Of a DNA stretch of 64,000 bases, positions 1 through 8,924 are shown in pieces. Source of the DNA: Williamsia sp. 1135 (lineage in GTDB: Bacteria > Actinomycetota > Actinomycetes > Mycobacteriales > Mycobacteriaceae); NCBI RefSeq assembly GCF_002095395.1, contig NZ_MJEI01000099.1, positions 108,635-172,634 on the forward strand. Direction: 5' to 3'. The notes below the pieces were generated by a model that did not search any database, had not been told where the DNA came from, and worked only from the letters and a program-made list of their open reading frames with translations. Both the position numbers and the translations under genes were made by a program. Each line of letters starts with the position of its first letter. Position 1 is the stretch's first letter.

Positions 1-1482
1 TGCCATGAGAATGATCAACCCACGCCCGCCACCGGAGGTGGACGTCACGACGATCACCGCACCGAGTCCGGCGCCTGCCGAGATGCCGAGGATGCCGGGT
101 TCGGCCAACGGGTTGCGAACGGTGCCCTGCACGACGCACCCGGCGAGAGCGAGCGCCGCACCCGCGAGGACGGCGGCGGCCACCCGTGGGACGCGTTCGT
201 CGAGTGCGCGTCCGACGAGGTCCGGAGCGGTCCCCTGCAGCCAGAGCACGATGTCGCCGGTGCGCAGCCACAGGGTCCCGGCGAGGAGATCGATGATGAT
301 CGATGCGATGAGCAAGACGGCTGCGATCGCCAGGGTCACCAGGAAGGTGCGCCGCGAGCGAAGCCGGATTCGCTGTGACGGCGGTGGTCGGGTGGACCCT
401 GAATCACGTAGGCGCATGGCGAGAGCCACGATGACCACGGCGCCCAGCAGCGCGGTGGGCACGCCGGTCGGGATCGACGCGGCACCCTGTGCGCCGAGGA
501 TCGCGCGGAGCGCGACGTATGCGAGGAGGATCAGCAGCGCCCCGATCAGGCCCGAGACGGGGATCAGGAAAACATGCCGGTGCAGGGCGTGAATGCGTCC
601 GGCGAGCAGGCGGGCGAGCACGGGTGCCGCAAGTCCGAGGAAGGCGATCGGCCCGGCCAGGGTGACCGAGATGGCGGTCAGCAGTACGGCGCAGAGCACC
701 GCGACGATGCGGGTGGATTGGATCGGTACACCGACAGCGGCAGCGGCGTCGTCGCCGAGACCGAGCACGTCGAGCCTGCGGGAGAGCAGCAGGGCCACGC
801 ACACCATCACGATGATGACCGGGGCCGCGCGTACGAACGCGTCGATGTTCAGCTGCGCGAGAGAACCGTTGCCCCAGGCGAAAAGGCCGGTGGTGTTCTC
901 CTTGAAGACGATGAGAAGCATTGCCGTCGCCGCGTCGAGAGCCATTGCGATGGCGGCACCGGCGAGGATGAGCCGGGTGGTTGCGGTGCCGGCCGCGCGG
1001 CCGGACAACCCCAGCACGATGGCCGCGGCAACCAGGCCTCCGAGAAACGCGACGCCGCCCGACGCCCACAGCGGCACAGCCAGTCCGAACGCGGCCGCCA
1101 GGGTGAGCGCGAAGTACGAACCGGCGGTGACGGCCAGGGTGTCGGGAGAGGCGAGGATGTTCCGGGTGATCGACTGCAGCAGTATTCCGGCGACGCCGAG
1201 GGCGAAACCCGCTGCTACACCGGCCAACAGGCGCGGCAGACGGGATCCGGTCAGTATCTCACCGACCGGGACCCCGCCGACGGTCTCGTCCGCGCCCCCG
1301 AGCATGCGCAGCAGGTCCCACATCCCGACTCCCGAGGTGCCCTGGGTGAGGTGCCACATCCCGATCAGGACAACGCCGATAAGCAGCGTGACCAACACGG
1401 TCGCGCCGCCGACACCACCCCGGACGCCGACGTCGGGCAGCGACTGCCGCTGCTCGACGTCGGCGGAACGCGTCGTGGTCAA
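1..1482 (-). CDS. Iron-siderophore ABC transporter permease, fused double FecCD (partial)
   Basis: Inner-membrane permease that would import ferric siderophores with the adjacent binding protein and ATPase. About 494 residues are visible before the left edge. Two FecCD repeats lie in tandem. The first (about residues 20-335) contains GSRLPRLLAGVAAGFALGVA, then LLQSITRNILASPDTLAVT. The second restarts with ERVPRVAAAVLAGAALALAG and VVQGTVRNPLAEPGILGISA, the same FecCD hallmark repeated. This FhuB-like fusion normally runs about 650-700 residues, so roughly 160-200 residues are missing off the window. I chose a TTG start whose TTGA overlaps the stop of the binding-protein gene, giving translational coupling. 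The fusion call rests on repeated FecCD motifs read directly; the substrate is inferred from context. Confidence 0.9.
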   Translation of the reverse strand, partial: MTTTRSADVEQRQSLPDVGVRGGVGGATVLVTLLIGVVLIGMWHLTQGTSGVGMWDLLRMLGGADETVGGVPVGEILTGSRLPRLLAGVAAGFALGVAGILLQSITRNILASPDTLAVTAGSYFALTLAAAFGLAVPLWASGGVAFLGGLVAAAIVLGLSGRAAGTATTRLILAGAAIAMALDAATAMLLIVFKENTTGLFAWGNGSLAQLNIDAFVRAAPVIIVMVCVALLLSRRLDVLGLGDDAAAAVGVPIQSTRIVAVLCAVLLTAISVTLAGPIAFLGLAAPVLARLLAGRIHALHRHVFLIPVSGLIGALLILLAYVALRAILGAQGAASIPTGVPTALLGAVVIVALAMRLRDSGSTRPPPSQRIRLRSRRTFLVTLAIAAVLLIASIIIDLLAGTLWLRTGDIVLWLQGTAPDLVGRALDERVPRVAAAVLAGAALALAGCVVQGTVRNPLAEPGILGISAGAGLGAVIVVTSTSGGGRGLIILMA

Positions 1483-2537
1483 GCGTTGGTGAGGACGTCG
1501 ACGTAGGCGTCGACCGCCTGCTGGCAGGAGAGTGGACCGCCGGCGCCCCAGACGCCCGGAGGGAACGCGTGCGCGCGGCCCTGTTGCACTGCGGGCAGCG
1601 ACGTCCAGATCGGGTTCTTCGCCATCTCGGTGACGTAGCTCTCGGCCTCGTCGTCAGTCGAGTAGAAGAGGTTGGCGTTGCCCACGGCGGTGAGACCCTC
1701 GATGTCGGTCTGTGCCAGTCCGTAGGCGGGATCGACTCCGCCGCTGCCGTATTGCTCGTTGATCTCGTTCGTCCAGGCCGACGTCATGCCGAGCTGCTCG
1801 CCCAGTGCGGTGAACAGGGCGCCCTGACCGTGGGGGCGGATGATGACGTTGCCACCCTCGATCCAGCCGTCGAAGAACAGGAAGTCTCGGTTGGGGAGCT
1901 CGACGGCCCGACCTTCTCCTTCGCCTGGGCGAGGTGGTCGTCGAACTCCTGGAGTACCTGGTCGGCGCGTTCGGTGCGGCCGGTGGCCTCACCGATCTGC
2001 GCGAAGACGTTCTTCATGTTGCCGATGGGGTCGGCGCCGTCGGCTCCGAGCGTGGCGAGCACGGGGACCCCGCGGGCCTCGAGCTGACCGATGATCTCGT
2101 CGTCGGCGCTATGCCTCGACGATGATGAGATCTGGGTTTGCGGCGTAGAGGGTGTCGAGGTCGGGTTCGCCGCGGGTGCCGACGTCTGCGACGCCCTCGG
2201 GGAGCTTCTCGGCGCTGACGTACGTGGAATAACCCTCAGCGTCGGACACCGCCACCGGCGAGACGCACAACGTGAGCGCGTCCTCGATCTGCTGCCACTC
2301 CAGCACGGCAACGCGCTTGGCAGGCTGGTCGAGTTCAACGGTGCGGCCGACGCCGTCGGTCAATGAGACCGAGCCGGTTGATGTTTCGGTCGTGTCATCG
2401 GTGCAGGCCTGCGAGGTCGGCGGTGCGACGCTGCTGCTGTCGGCCTCGTCGACGCTGGTGGAGCCACAGCCGGCGACGGTCAGGGCCACGACGGCAAAGG
2501 CCGCCGAGACTGTCGCGAAACTCTTGGTGCGGGTCAC
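1479..2537 (-). pseudogene. Iron-siderophore ABC substrate-binding lipoprotein, two frame changes
   Basis: FepB/FecB-type (Peripla_BP_2) binding lipoprotein that would deliver ferric siderophore to the FecCD permease. The N terminus is a lipoprotein signal with lipobox LTVAGC (Cys about residue 24). The frame from 2537 stops at 2109 just after NPDLIIVEA. The homologous sequence continues in another frame (ADDEIIGQLEARGVPVLATL) and returns to the original frame near 1900 (ELPNRDFLFFDGWIEGGNV), ending at 1479. Removing one base near 2110 and adding one near 1900 would give a full-length protein of about 350 residues. The gene overlaps the ATPase gene (ATGA) and the permease gene. Either it is a recently inactivated gene or the consensus carries two indels; the coherent protein in every segment favours the second. 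Confidence 0.75.
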
Positions 2538-3427
2538 GAAAAATCCTCTCGAGTGGGGTTGGTGGACGTGTTCGGGGCATCACCCGAGAGCCGGGCGGGG
2601 TGCCGTCCGATGGGGTCGATGCGCAGGCGGTTCGTGCGATGGTCGAGGTGGACATCGACGCCGATGTCGTAGACGTTCTCGATGTTCTCGGCGGTGAGGA
2701 CATCGAGGGGCGCGCCGGAGGCGTGAATTGTGCCCGCAGACATCAGGATCAGGGTGTCGGCGACATGCGCTGCGTGATGGAGATCATGTAGGACGATGCC
2801 GACCGCTGCGCCGTGTTCATCGGCGAGATCTCGGACGAGGTCCAGGGTGTCGATCTGATAGCGCAGGTCGAGGTGGTTCGTCGGCTCGTCCAGCAGGACC
2901 ACTCCGGTGTCCTGGGCGACGCACGCGGCAAGCCAGACCCGCTGCACCTCGCCGCCGGACAACTCGCCGACAGACCGCTCGGAAAACCCGTGCACGCCGG
3001 TGGCATTCATCGCCTTGTCGACGGCTTGTCGGTCCTCATCGGACAGTCCCGAAAAACCGCGCCGGTAGGGGTGGCGCCCGAACGCGACCACTTCGCGCAC
3101 TGAAAGTCCCTGTGGTGCAGGGCGGGACTGGGTGAACAGGGTGACTTCCCGCGCGAACTCGCGCGAACTCAGCAGCGAGGCCGCACGCTCGTGCGCGCCG
3201 AGGCGTAGCTCGCCGGCGTCGATGTTGTGCAAGCGAGCCAATGACCTGAGCAGAGTCGACTTCCCGCTGCCGTTCGGTCCCACCAGGGCCGTGACGTGGC
3301 CGGGCCGGAGCTCGACCGACACGCCATGAACCACTGGCTGCCTGCCGTATCGCAGCGTCAGGTTCTCACCCACCAGTGCCGGCGGGTGGGCTCGCGCGTC
3401 AGGGCGCGGAGCGGGCGAGGAGGTCAT
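2534..3427 (-). CDS. Iron-siderophore ABC transporter ATP-binding protein
   Basis: Cytoplasmic ATPase that energises ferric-siderophore import (FecE/FepC family). The 297-residue product carries Walker A GPNGSGKST at residues 50-58, a Q-loop FTQ at 98-100, signature LSGGE at 156-160 and Walker B VVLLDE at 176-181, followed by a switch His in VLHDLHH. The frame is open upstream to 3496, but starting at MTSSPAPRPD places the putative iron box 85 bases upstream rather than at the start codon, so I prefer this start. Its stop overlaps the ATG of the binding protein by four bases, making it the first gene of a leftward three-gene operon. Confidence 0.9.
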   Translation of the reverse strand: MTSSPAPRPDARAHPPALVGENLTLRYGRQPVVHGVSVELRPGHVTALVGPNGSGKSTLLRSLARLHNIDAGELRLGAHERAASLLSSREFAREVTLFTQSRPAPQGLSVREVVAFGRHPYRRGFSGLSDEDRQAVDKAMNATGVHGFSERSVGELSGGEVQRVWLAACVAQDTGVVLLDEPTNHLDLRYQIDTLDLVRDLADEHGAAVGIVLHDLHHAAHVADTLILMSAGTIHASGAPLDVLTAENIENVYDIGVDVHLDHRTNRLRIDPIGRHPARLSGDAPNTSTNPTREDFS

Positions 3428-3511
3428 GGGATCAGTTCTGAGTCGAAGTGGCCACCCGCGCCGTTGACCGCGGGTGTCGACCACCCTCGGCGACACCGCG
3501 CGAGATCAGCA

Positions 3512-3530
3512 GAAGGTTAGGCAACCCTTG
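3512..3530. promoter_or_regulatory. Candidate IdeR/DtxR iron box
   Basis: The 19-base site GAAGGTTAGGCAACCCTTG matches the IdeR/DtxR consensus (TTAGGTTAGGCTAACCTAA) at about 13 of 19 positions by eye and keeps the dyad core GGTTAGGCAACC. It lies 85 bases upstream of the chosen ATPase start, in the gap between the siderophore operon and the AraC gene. Iron-loaded IdeR binding here would repress the uptake operon when iron is sufficient. Confidence 0.6.
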
Positions 3531-3596
3531 CAAGTGGACTATAGGGCTAGGACCCTCGTGTCTGCAATCCGGATATCGGGACGGCCGATACGGGAT

Positions 3597-4442
3597 TCAG
3601 GACATCTGTCGTGTGGCGCGCGGCGCTGCGCAGAAGGCACCGGGTGTCGTTCCCATGACCCGGCGGAAGGCTTCGATGAAGGTGCTGGGTTGCGCGTATC
3701 CCAGCAGCTCGGAGGCGGTCTGCACCTCGTATCCCTCGGACAGCAGGATCAGCGCCTGGTGGACACGCAGCACCTGCCGCCACTGCGCGAAAGACAGGCC
3801 GGTGGTGCGGCGGAACAGACGGGTGGTCGTCCGTTCGCTGATTCCCAGGGTCTCCGCCCAGTCGTCGAGCGCGCGGTTGTCGGCCGGATCGGCGAGTAGC
3901 GCTGTAGCGATCGCATCGATCCGCTGATCGCCGGGCAGCTGCAGGGTCAGTTGCCGCTCGGTCGGCTCGAGGACGTCGAAGACCACGAGTTCCGCCCGCG
4001 CTCGGGCATCGTCGTCGAGGTCGGTGCGTGCGAGGTGGGTCAGCAGGGACTCGAGGACGGGAGTCATCGAGATCGTCGTGGGGCCGTCGAAGGTATCCGG
4101 GGTGTGGTGGGGCGCGAAGTACGCGCCGTGGAACTGCGCGTTCGCCGTCAGCCGGCCCGCGTGCACCGTTCCCGCCGGCAGCCAGAGCGCACTGCCGGCG
4201 GACACGGTGAACACCCGTTTGTCGATCAGCGCGGTCAGCGTTCCATCGCGAACCCACACCAGTTCGTGAGTCGGATGCGCATGCGGCTCGTACTCCAGGG
4301 GAACCCCGGCGGTCTCCGACTCGGCGAAGATGACGAACGACAATGGCGTGCTGTCGGTCACCGTGCTGGCCCGGCGAACCACGGTGCCCCGCTCACGCGG
4401 CCACGATCCGACGCCCGTCCGTTCACGAGCGGGCGATGGCAT
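3597..4442 (-). CDS. AraC family transcriptional regulator, cupin plus HTH
   Basis: DNA-binding regulator of 281 residues. An N-terminal cupin-like sensor region (PHAHPTHELVWVRDGTLTAL, then WLPAGTVHAGR) is followed by a C-terminal double helix-turn-helix (LDDWAETLGISERTTTRLFR and ELLGYAQPSTFIEAFRRVMG). A GTG at 4361 would give a 254-residue protein, and no clear ribosome site separates the two starts. It is read in the same direction as, and just upstream of, the siderophore operon, so it may control that operon. That is inference from position, and the effector is unknown. Confidence 0.85.
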   Translation of the reverse strand: MPSPARERTGVGSWPRERGTVVRRASTVTDSTPLSFVIFAESETAGVPLEYEPHAHPTHELVWVRDGTLTALIDKRVFTVSAGSALWLPAGTVHAGRLTANAQFHGAYFAPHHTPDTFDGPTTISMTPVLESLLTHLARTDLDDDARARAELVVFDVLEPTERQLTLQLPGDQRIDAIATALLADPADNRALDDWAETLGISERTTTRLFRRTTGLSFAQWRQVLRVHQALILLSEGYEVQTASELLGYAQPSTFIEAFRRVMGTTPGAFCAAPRATRQMS

Positions 4443-4510
4443 GCCGACGAGAATACGGCAGCGCCGCCGGCTGTCGCCGGTAGATCACCCGCTGCCGAAC
4501 GGCCGACCGG

Positions 4511-5695
4511 TTACTTGGGCACGCGCAGTATCAGCGCCGATCCTTGTCCGCCACCGCCGCACAGCGCTGCGACCCCGACACCACCGCCTCGACGCCCCAG
4601 CTCCAGCGCCAGGTGCAAAGCGATTCTGGCACCGGACATCCCGAGGGGATGCCCAATGGCAATGGCACCGCCGTTGACGTTGACCCTCGTGGGGTCGAGT
4701 CCGAGCTCACGCGTCGACGCGATACCGACAGCCGCAAAGGCCTCGTTGATCTCGATGAGATCGAGTCCTGTGGGGTCGATGCCTTCGGTGGCACAGGCAG
4801 CGGCAATGGCGCGCGCGGGTTGCAGTTGGAGCGTCGAATCGGGGCCTGCGACCATCCCGTGGGCTCCGATCTCGGCGAGCGGGGTGAGGCCGAGAGCGTG
4901 CGCCTTGGCCTTGCTCATCACGACGACCGCGGCAGCACCGTCGTTGATCGTCGACGCGTTGCCTGCGGTGATGGTGCCTTCCGGGGAGAACGCGGGTCGC
5001 AGACGCGCGAGGGTGGTCGGTGTCGTGTCGGGGCGGATGCCTTCATCGTGGGCGAAGATGACCGGCTCGCCTTTACGCTGCGGAATGGGCACGGGCACAA
5101 CTTCGTCCGCGAACAGTCCGTTCTTCCAGGCGGTGGCCGCCCGCTGGTGCGACGCGGCGGCGAACTCATCCTGGTCTGTGCGGGCCAGCGGGTTGACGCT
5201 GTCGGTGAGTGCGCCCATGGCCTGATCGGTGAAGATGTCGTGGAGCCCGTCATAGGCGAGGTGGTCACGCATCGTCACGTCGCCGTATTTGAAGCCCGTA
5301 CGAGACTTCTCGAGCATGTGCGGGGCCTGGGTCATGGATTCCTGCCCACCGGCGACCACGATGTCGACGACACCCGCCCGGATGATCTGATCGGCGAGCG
5401 CGATCGCATCGACTCCGGACAGACACACCTTGTTGACGGTCAAGGCGGGCACCGACATCGGGATGCCTCCGGCCACCGCGGCTTGCCGGGCGGGGATCTG
5501 CCCTGCCCCTGCGGTGAGGACCTGGCCCATGATGACGTACTGCACCTGATCGCCCGTGATCCCGGCTTTGTCGAGCGCCGCCTTGATTGCGATGCCGCCG
5601 AGATCGGAACCCGAGAACCCTGACAGTGAACCCATGAGACGGCCGACGGGTGTGCGTGCTCCGGCGACGATGACCGAAGTCGTGTTGTCGCTCAC
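4511..5695 (-). CDS. Acetyl-CoA C-acetyltransferase (thiolase)
   Basis: Thiolase of 394 residues that would cleave acetoacetyl-CoA (or 3-oxoadipyl-CoA) with CoA. The nucleophilic Cys91 sits in NKVCLSG. The catalytic His is in [17 protein letters not shown] and the second Cys in ALCGGGGQG near the C terminus. The stretch [20 protein letters not shown] resembles mycobacterial FadA4-type acetoacetyl-CoA thiolases more than PcaF proteins. Its ATG overlaps the stop of the CoA-transferase beta gene by four bases, so the three genes form one coupled operon. With the transferase this makes an acetoacetate-to-acetyl-CoA route; a beta-ketoadipate role (PcaF) is the alternative. Confidence 0.9.
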   Translation of the reverse strand: MSDNTTSVIVAGARTPVGRLMGSLSGFSGSDLGGIAIKAALDKAGITGDQVQYVIMGQVLTAGAGQIPARQAAVAGGIPMSVPALTVNKVCLSGVDAIALADQIIRAGVVDIVVAGGQESMTQAPHMLEKSRTGFKYGDVTMRDHLAYDGLHDIFTDQAMGALTDSVNPLARTDQDEFAAASHQRAATAWKNGLFADEVVPVPIPQRKGEPVIFAHDEGIRPDTTPTTLARLRPAFSPEGTITAGNASTINDGAAAVVVMSKAKAHALGLTPLAEIGAHGMVAGPDSTLQLQPARAIAAACATEGIDPTGLDLIEINEAFAAVGIASTRELGLDPTRVNVNGGAIAIGHPLGMSGARIALHLALELGRRGGGVGVAALCGGGGQGSALILRVPK

Positions 5696-6354
5696 GAGAT
5701 TTCGACCTCGAGGCCGGCACCGGTGGCTGCGATGACGTCGTCGGCGCTCACGCCGGGTGCGAGCTCCCGCAGGACGAGGGTGCCGTCGCCGACGACGTCG
5801 ATGACCGCGAGGTTGGTGATGATGCGGTTGACCACGCGCTCACCGGTCAGCGGCAGCGTGCAGGCGTCGAGGATTTTCGGGCTGCCGCTGCGGTCGGTGT
5901 GTTCCATGAGGACGATGACCCGGGCGGCGCCGTGGACGAGGTCCATCGCCCCGCCCATGCCTTTGACCATCTTGCCGGGGACCATCCAGTTGGCGAGGTC
6001 ACCGTGGCGTGAGACCTGCATGCCACCGAGGACTGCGGTGTCGATGTGGCCACCGCGAATCATGCCGAAGGACAACGAGGAATCGAAGAATGCTGCACCC
6101 GGATTGACGGTGACGGTTTCTTTCCCCGCATTGATCAGGTCGGCGTCGACCGCGTCGTCTGTCGGATACGGGCCGGTGCCGAGGATGCCGTTCTCGGAGT
6201 GCAGGGTGACCTGTACGTCGGAGGTCAGAAAGCCCGGAATCAATGTGGGCAGGCCGATTCCGAGGTTGACGTATTCGCCGTCGATCATGTCGGCGGCGGC
6301 GCGCGCGGCCATCTGGTCTCTGGTCCATCCCGTGACAGTGGTCGGTGCGCTCAT
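5692..6354 (-). CDS. 3-oxoacid CoA-transferase, subunit B
   Basis: Beta subunit, 220 residues, of a succinyl-CoA:3-oxoacid CoA-transferase. The catalytic Glu54 is in the family motif SENGILG, and [19 protein letters not shown] and [19 protein letters not shown] are typical of ScoB/PcaJ proteins. The frame is open further upstream, but the ATG at 6354 overlaps the stop of subunit A (ATGA) and gives the family's usual length. It works as a heterodimer with the upstream subunit and feeds the thiolase. Sequence alone does not separate acetoacetate from 3-oxoadipate as substrate. Confidence 0.92.
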   Translation of the reverse strand: MSAPTTVTGWTRDQMAARAAADMIDGEYVNLGIGLPTLIPGFLTSDVQVTLHSENGILGTGPYPTDDAVDADLINAGKETVTVNPGAAFFDSSLSFGMIRGGHIDTAVLGGMQVSRHGDLANWMVPGKMVKGMGGAMDLVHGAARVIVLMEHTDRSGSPKILDACTLPLTGERVVNRIITNLAVIDVVGDGTLVLRELAPGVSADDVIAATGAGLEVEIS

Positions 6355-7118
6355 CGGGTTGCTCCTGCGGTCGCTGTGACGGTGCGCTTTTCGATGCGCT
6401 TGTCCTGTGGTCCGGTGTGCACGATTCGCTGGACGAAGACGCCGGGTAGATGCACCGATGCGGGGTCGATCTCGCCTGGTTGCACGAGCTTCTCGACCTG
6501 CGCGATGGTGATGCGGCCCGCCATGGCGGCCAGGGGGTTGAAGTTCATCGCTGTCTTCTCGAAGACGAGGTTGCCCTCGGTGTCGCCGACTGCGGCATGA
6601 ACCAACGCGAAGTCGGCGTTGATCGACTCCTCCAGGACGTAGCGTTTCTCGCCGAACGTCCGGGTTTCCTTGGGAGGCGAGGCGATGGCGATCGAACCGT
6701 CGGCGGCATAGCGCCATGGCATTCCGCCTTCGGAGATCGGGCTTCCGACACCGGCTGGGGTGAAGAACGCCGGTATCCCGGTGCCACCGGCACGAAGGCG
6801 CTCGGCGAGGGTGCCTTGCGGGGTGAGTTCGACTTCGAGTTCGCCGGCGAGGTACTGACGCGCGAACTCCTTGTTCTCACCGACGTACGAGGCGGTGACG
6901 CGCCGGATGCGGCCCAGCGACAGCAAGATGCCGAGACCGTGGTCGTCGACGCCGCAATTGTTGGAGAACACTTCGAGGTCGCCTGCCCCGGCATCCGCGA
7001 TGGCGCCGATCAGGGCGTCAGGAATGCCGCACAATCCGAACCCACCGACCGCCAAGGTCGCGGCGTCTCGGATGTCCGCGACCGCGTCGGCGGCGGAACC
7101 CACAACCTTCGATGCCAT
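6351..7118 (-). CDS. 3-oxoacid CoA-transferase, subunit A
   Basis: Alpha subunit, 255 residues, of the CoA-transferase. The N-terminal motif GGFGLCGIP is at residues 25-33, followed by the conserved [33 protein letters not shown] and, late in the protein, [19 protein letters not shown] and [12 protein letters not shown], which bind and position CoA in ScoA/PcaI proteins. I chose the ATG at 7118 (GGAG six bases upstream) over an adjacent TTG. First gene of the leftward operon, divergent from the IclR regulator across an operator-rich gap. Confidence 0.9.
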   Translation of the reverse strand: MASKVVGSAADAVADIRDAATLAVGGFGLCGIPDALIGAIADAGAGDLEVFSNNCGVDDHGLGILLSLGRIRRVTASYVGENKEFARQYLAGELEVELTPQGTLAERLRAGGTGIPAFFTPAGVGSPISEGGMPWRYAADGSIAIASPPKETRTFGEKRYVLEESINADFALVHAAVGDTEGNLVFEKTAMNFNPLAAMAGRITIAQVEKLVQPGEIDPASVHLPGVFVQRIVHTGPQDKRIEKRTVTATAGATR

Positions 7119-7132
7119 CAATGCTCCTACTT

Positions 7133-7266
7133 GTTCACTGGATAAACGCTCTGCACGATGGCCCCAGTGAACGTTTTCCCAGTTCGCAGGTCAAGAGGTC
7201 GGGGCTGATGGAATCCCGATTGATCGCCGTGCGAACACTCAAGGGCATTGCGTTCACTGAGTGAAC
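7133..7266. promoter_or_regulatory. Candidate IclR operators between the CoA-transferase operon and its regulator
   Basis: GTTCACTGAGTGAAC at 7252-7266 is a perfect 15-base palindrome ending 16 bases before the regulator's ATG. A degenerate copy, GTTCACTGGATAAAC, is at 7133-7147 just upstream of the CoA-transferase ATG, and an inverted half site CAGTGAAC is at 7165-7172. This fits autoregulation plus control of the divergent operon by the adjacent IclR protein. The binding assignment is inference. Confidence 0.6.
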
Positions 7267-7282
7267 GCGCGAGACTTGGCGC

Positions 7283-8095
7283 ATGGCTGATCTGGACAAC
7301 CCAAGCGTGGTGGCGCGTGTCGGTTCGCTGTTGCGAGCCGTCGGTGCCGCCGAACCCGCCGGGGCGTCGACCACCGACCTGGCCAAGGCAGCCGGGATCG
7401 CCCGTCCGACCGCCCACCGGTTGCTGACCTCACTGTCGGATGAAGGCCTGATCGACAGGGACACGAAGACCGGACGCTGGGCGCTCGGACCGGAGTTGTA
7501 TCTACTCGGTGCGAGCGCCGCGAATCGCTACGACATCACCGGCCAGGCCCGCGACATCCTCGACGGCCTCGCCCGTGACACCGGGGAAAGCGCGTTCCTC
7601 TCCGCACGCCGCGGCGACGAAACGGTGTGCGTGCTCAGTCAAGAGGGCAGCTTTCCGCTGCGATCGCACGTCCTGCACGAAGGCATCCGTTTCCCGCTGG
7701 GGGTCGCTTCTGCAGGCTTGGTGATCCTCACCCATCTCCCCGCGCGGGAGGTCGACGACTTCTTCTCGCGGACCGACCTCGAACGCAATTGGGGTGAGAT
7801 GCATTTGGAGTCATCGATTCGGCGGCGGATCGCGGCGACGCTGCAGAGTGGTTACGCCGTCAACCCGGGGCTGCTCGTCGAAGGGAGTCACGGTATCGGG
7901 GCGGCCGTATTCGACCGATCGGGCCGTCCGGCCTGGGCGCTGAGCCTGACCGGGGTGCAGACGCGGTTCCGGCCGGAAAGGCTTCCGACGTTGGGTGCAA
8001 CACTTTTGGATGCGGCCCACCTGTTGTCCACGCGGCTTCGGCTCTCGTGTCTGCAGATTTTCGAGAGCGCTCGAACCTGTTCAATTCAGGAATGA
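7283..8095 (+). CDS. IclR family transcriptional regulator
   Basis: Regulator of 270 residues. The N-terminal winged HTH spans about residues 28-57 (TDLAKAAGIARPTAHRLLTS). The IclR effector domain follows, with VLHEGIRFPLGVASAGLVIL and a C-terminal NPGLLVEGSHGIGAAVFDRS, both characteristic. It is divergent from the CoA-transferase/thiolase operon and likely controls it in response to an oxoacid or aromatic intermediate. About 18 residues after the usual family end (LSTRLR) look non-homologous, ending CSIQE. Confidence 0.92.
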   Translation: MADLDNPSVVARVGSLLRAVGAAEPAGASTTDLAKAAGIARPTAHRLLTSLSDEGLIDRDTKTGRWALGPELYLLGASAANRYDITGQARDILDGLARDTGESAFLSARRGDETVCVLSQEGSFPLRSHVLHEGIRFPLGVASAGLVILTHLPAREVDDFFSRTDLERNWGEMHLESSIRRRIAATLQSGYAVNPGLLVEGSHGIGAAVFDRSGRPAWALSLTGVQTRFRPERLPTLGATLLDAAHLLSTRLRLSCLQIFESARTCSIQE

Positions 8096-8125
8096 TTTCC
8101 CGTACAGTTATAAAGTAAGTCGATG

Positions 8126-8143
8126 CCATTGCCGCGGCAATGG
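8126..8143. repeat. 18-base perfect palindrome downstream of the IclR gene
   Basis: CCATTGCCGCGGCAATGG lies in an otherwise AT-rich 132-base gap between the IclR gene and the convergent DinB-fold gene. It could be a short terminator stem without a U-tract or an operator. No gene was seen in this gap. Confidence 0.5.
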
Positions 8144-8227
8144 TATTGGCCAGGTATTCGGGTTCAGCCCCAACAGGTCGGATGCTACTCATAATTGAGC
8201 CCCCTGACACCTAGCCCATAAGTGGTG

Positions 8228-8866
8228 TCAACGAGACATGAGCTGCTCGGCGCCCGACCCGGTCAACGCATCTTCTGGCACCACCCGGCCTGACACCGCG
8301 AGCAGCAGATCGATGGCCCGGCCATGCGCCGCCTGACCCTTCTCGGACCCTGTTGCCAGATCGGCGTCGGTCGCGACCAGTCGTAACCTTTCGATGCGCT
8401 CTCGCCCGTCGCCGAAGCGAACGGTGGTTCTGCACTGATAGTCCAGCGCTTCGACGACGGAAGCGGTGGGATAACTCGCGTTGATCTGCAACGGCCGACG
8501 AATGTCCTCCCCGTGGACGAACGCCTCGACCAGTCGAGTGGCAGGGTTCGCGGGCGGCGTGCGCGTCGACCCGACGACTGCACGCATCGCTTCCAGGGTG
8601 TCGCGCGGGTTGTCGCCTCTGGCCCTGGCGATCCCGGAGGCATTGTCTTCGTCGAAATCGAAACGCGCCACGATCATTCGCCGAACGAAGCCAAGCCTGG
8701 AGGTCCCTGCGGAGTCGACCAGGTGTGCCAAGACGTCGTGGACATCCCATCCCGGACACAGTGACGGCGTCGCCCACGAGCCGTCGGGGATCCGACTCAG
8801 GTCTCCAACGAGTTGCGCTCGCTCTGCGTGAACTACCGGCCATACGTCGGACAATGCGATTCCCAT
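8228..8866 (-). CDS. Maleylpyruvate isomerase-type (MDMPI/DinB fold) protein
   Basis: Protein of 212 residues in the mycothiol-dependent maleylpyruvate isomerase-like family. The N-terminal four-helix metal site is suggested by CPGWDVHDVLAHLVDSAG (His pair) and the later VEAFVHGEDIRRPL, where H-x3-D-x-RRP is the family's third metal-ligand motif. Substrate is unknown; many members are thiol-dependent S-transferases or detoxification proteins. It sits in the same direction as the next DinB-fold gene but with a gap, so cotranscription is possible but not clear. Confidence 0.8.
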   Translation of the reverse strand: MGIALSDVWPVVHAERAQLVGDLSRIPDGSWATPSLCPGWDVHDVLAHLVDSAGTSRLGFVRRMIVARFDFDEDNASGIARARGDNPRDTLEAMRAVVGSTRTPPANPATRLVEAFVHGEDIRRPLQINASYPTASVVEALDYQCRTTVRFGDGRERIERLRLVATDADLATGSEKGQAAHGRAIDLLLAVSGRVVPEDALTGSGAEQLMSR

Positions 8867-8924
8867 GCTCCGTTAGACCGGTGCCGGACGGAGAACTCAT
8901 CGCGGCCCCGAGTCCGCGGCCCGT

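Noticed and set aside
574..1506. Long plus-strand open frames across the FecCD permease
   Set aside because: The minus-strand frame contains two FecCD repeats with membrane helices; the plus-strand translations are low-complexity and polar.
4511..7118. Beta-ketoadipate (pcaIJF) operon
   Set aside because: Not excluded, but no other pca genes are nearby and the thiolase looks more like acetoacetyl-CoA thiolase (FadA4 type). I kept the neutral 3-oxoacid call.
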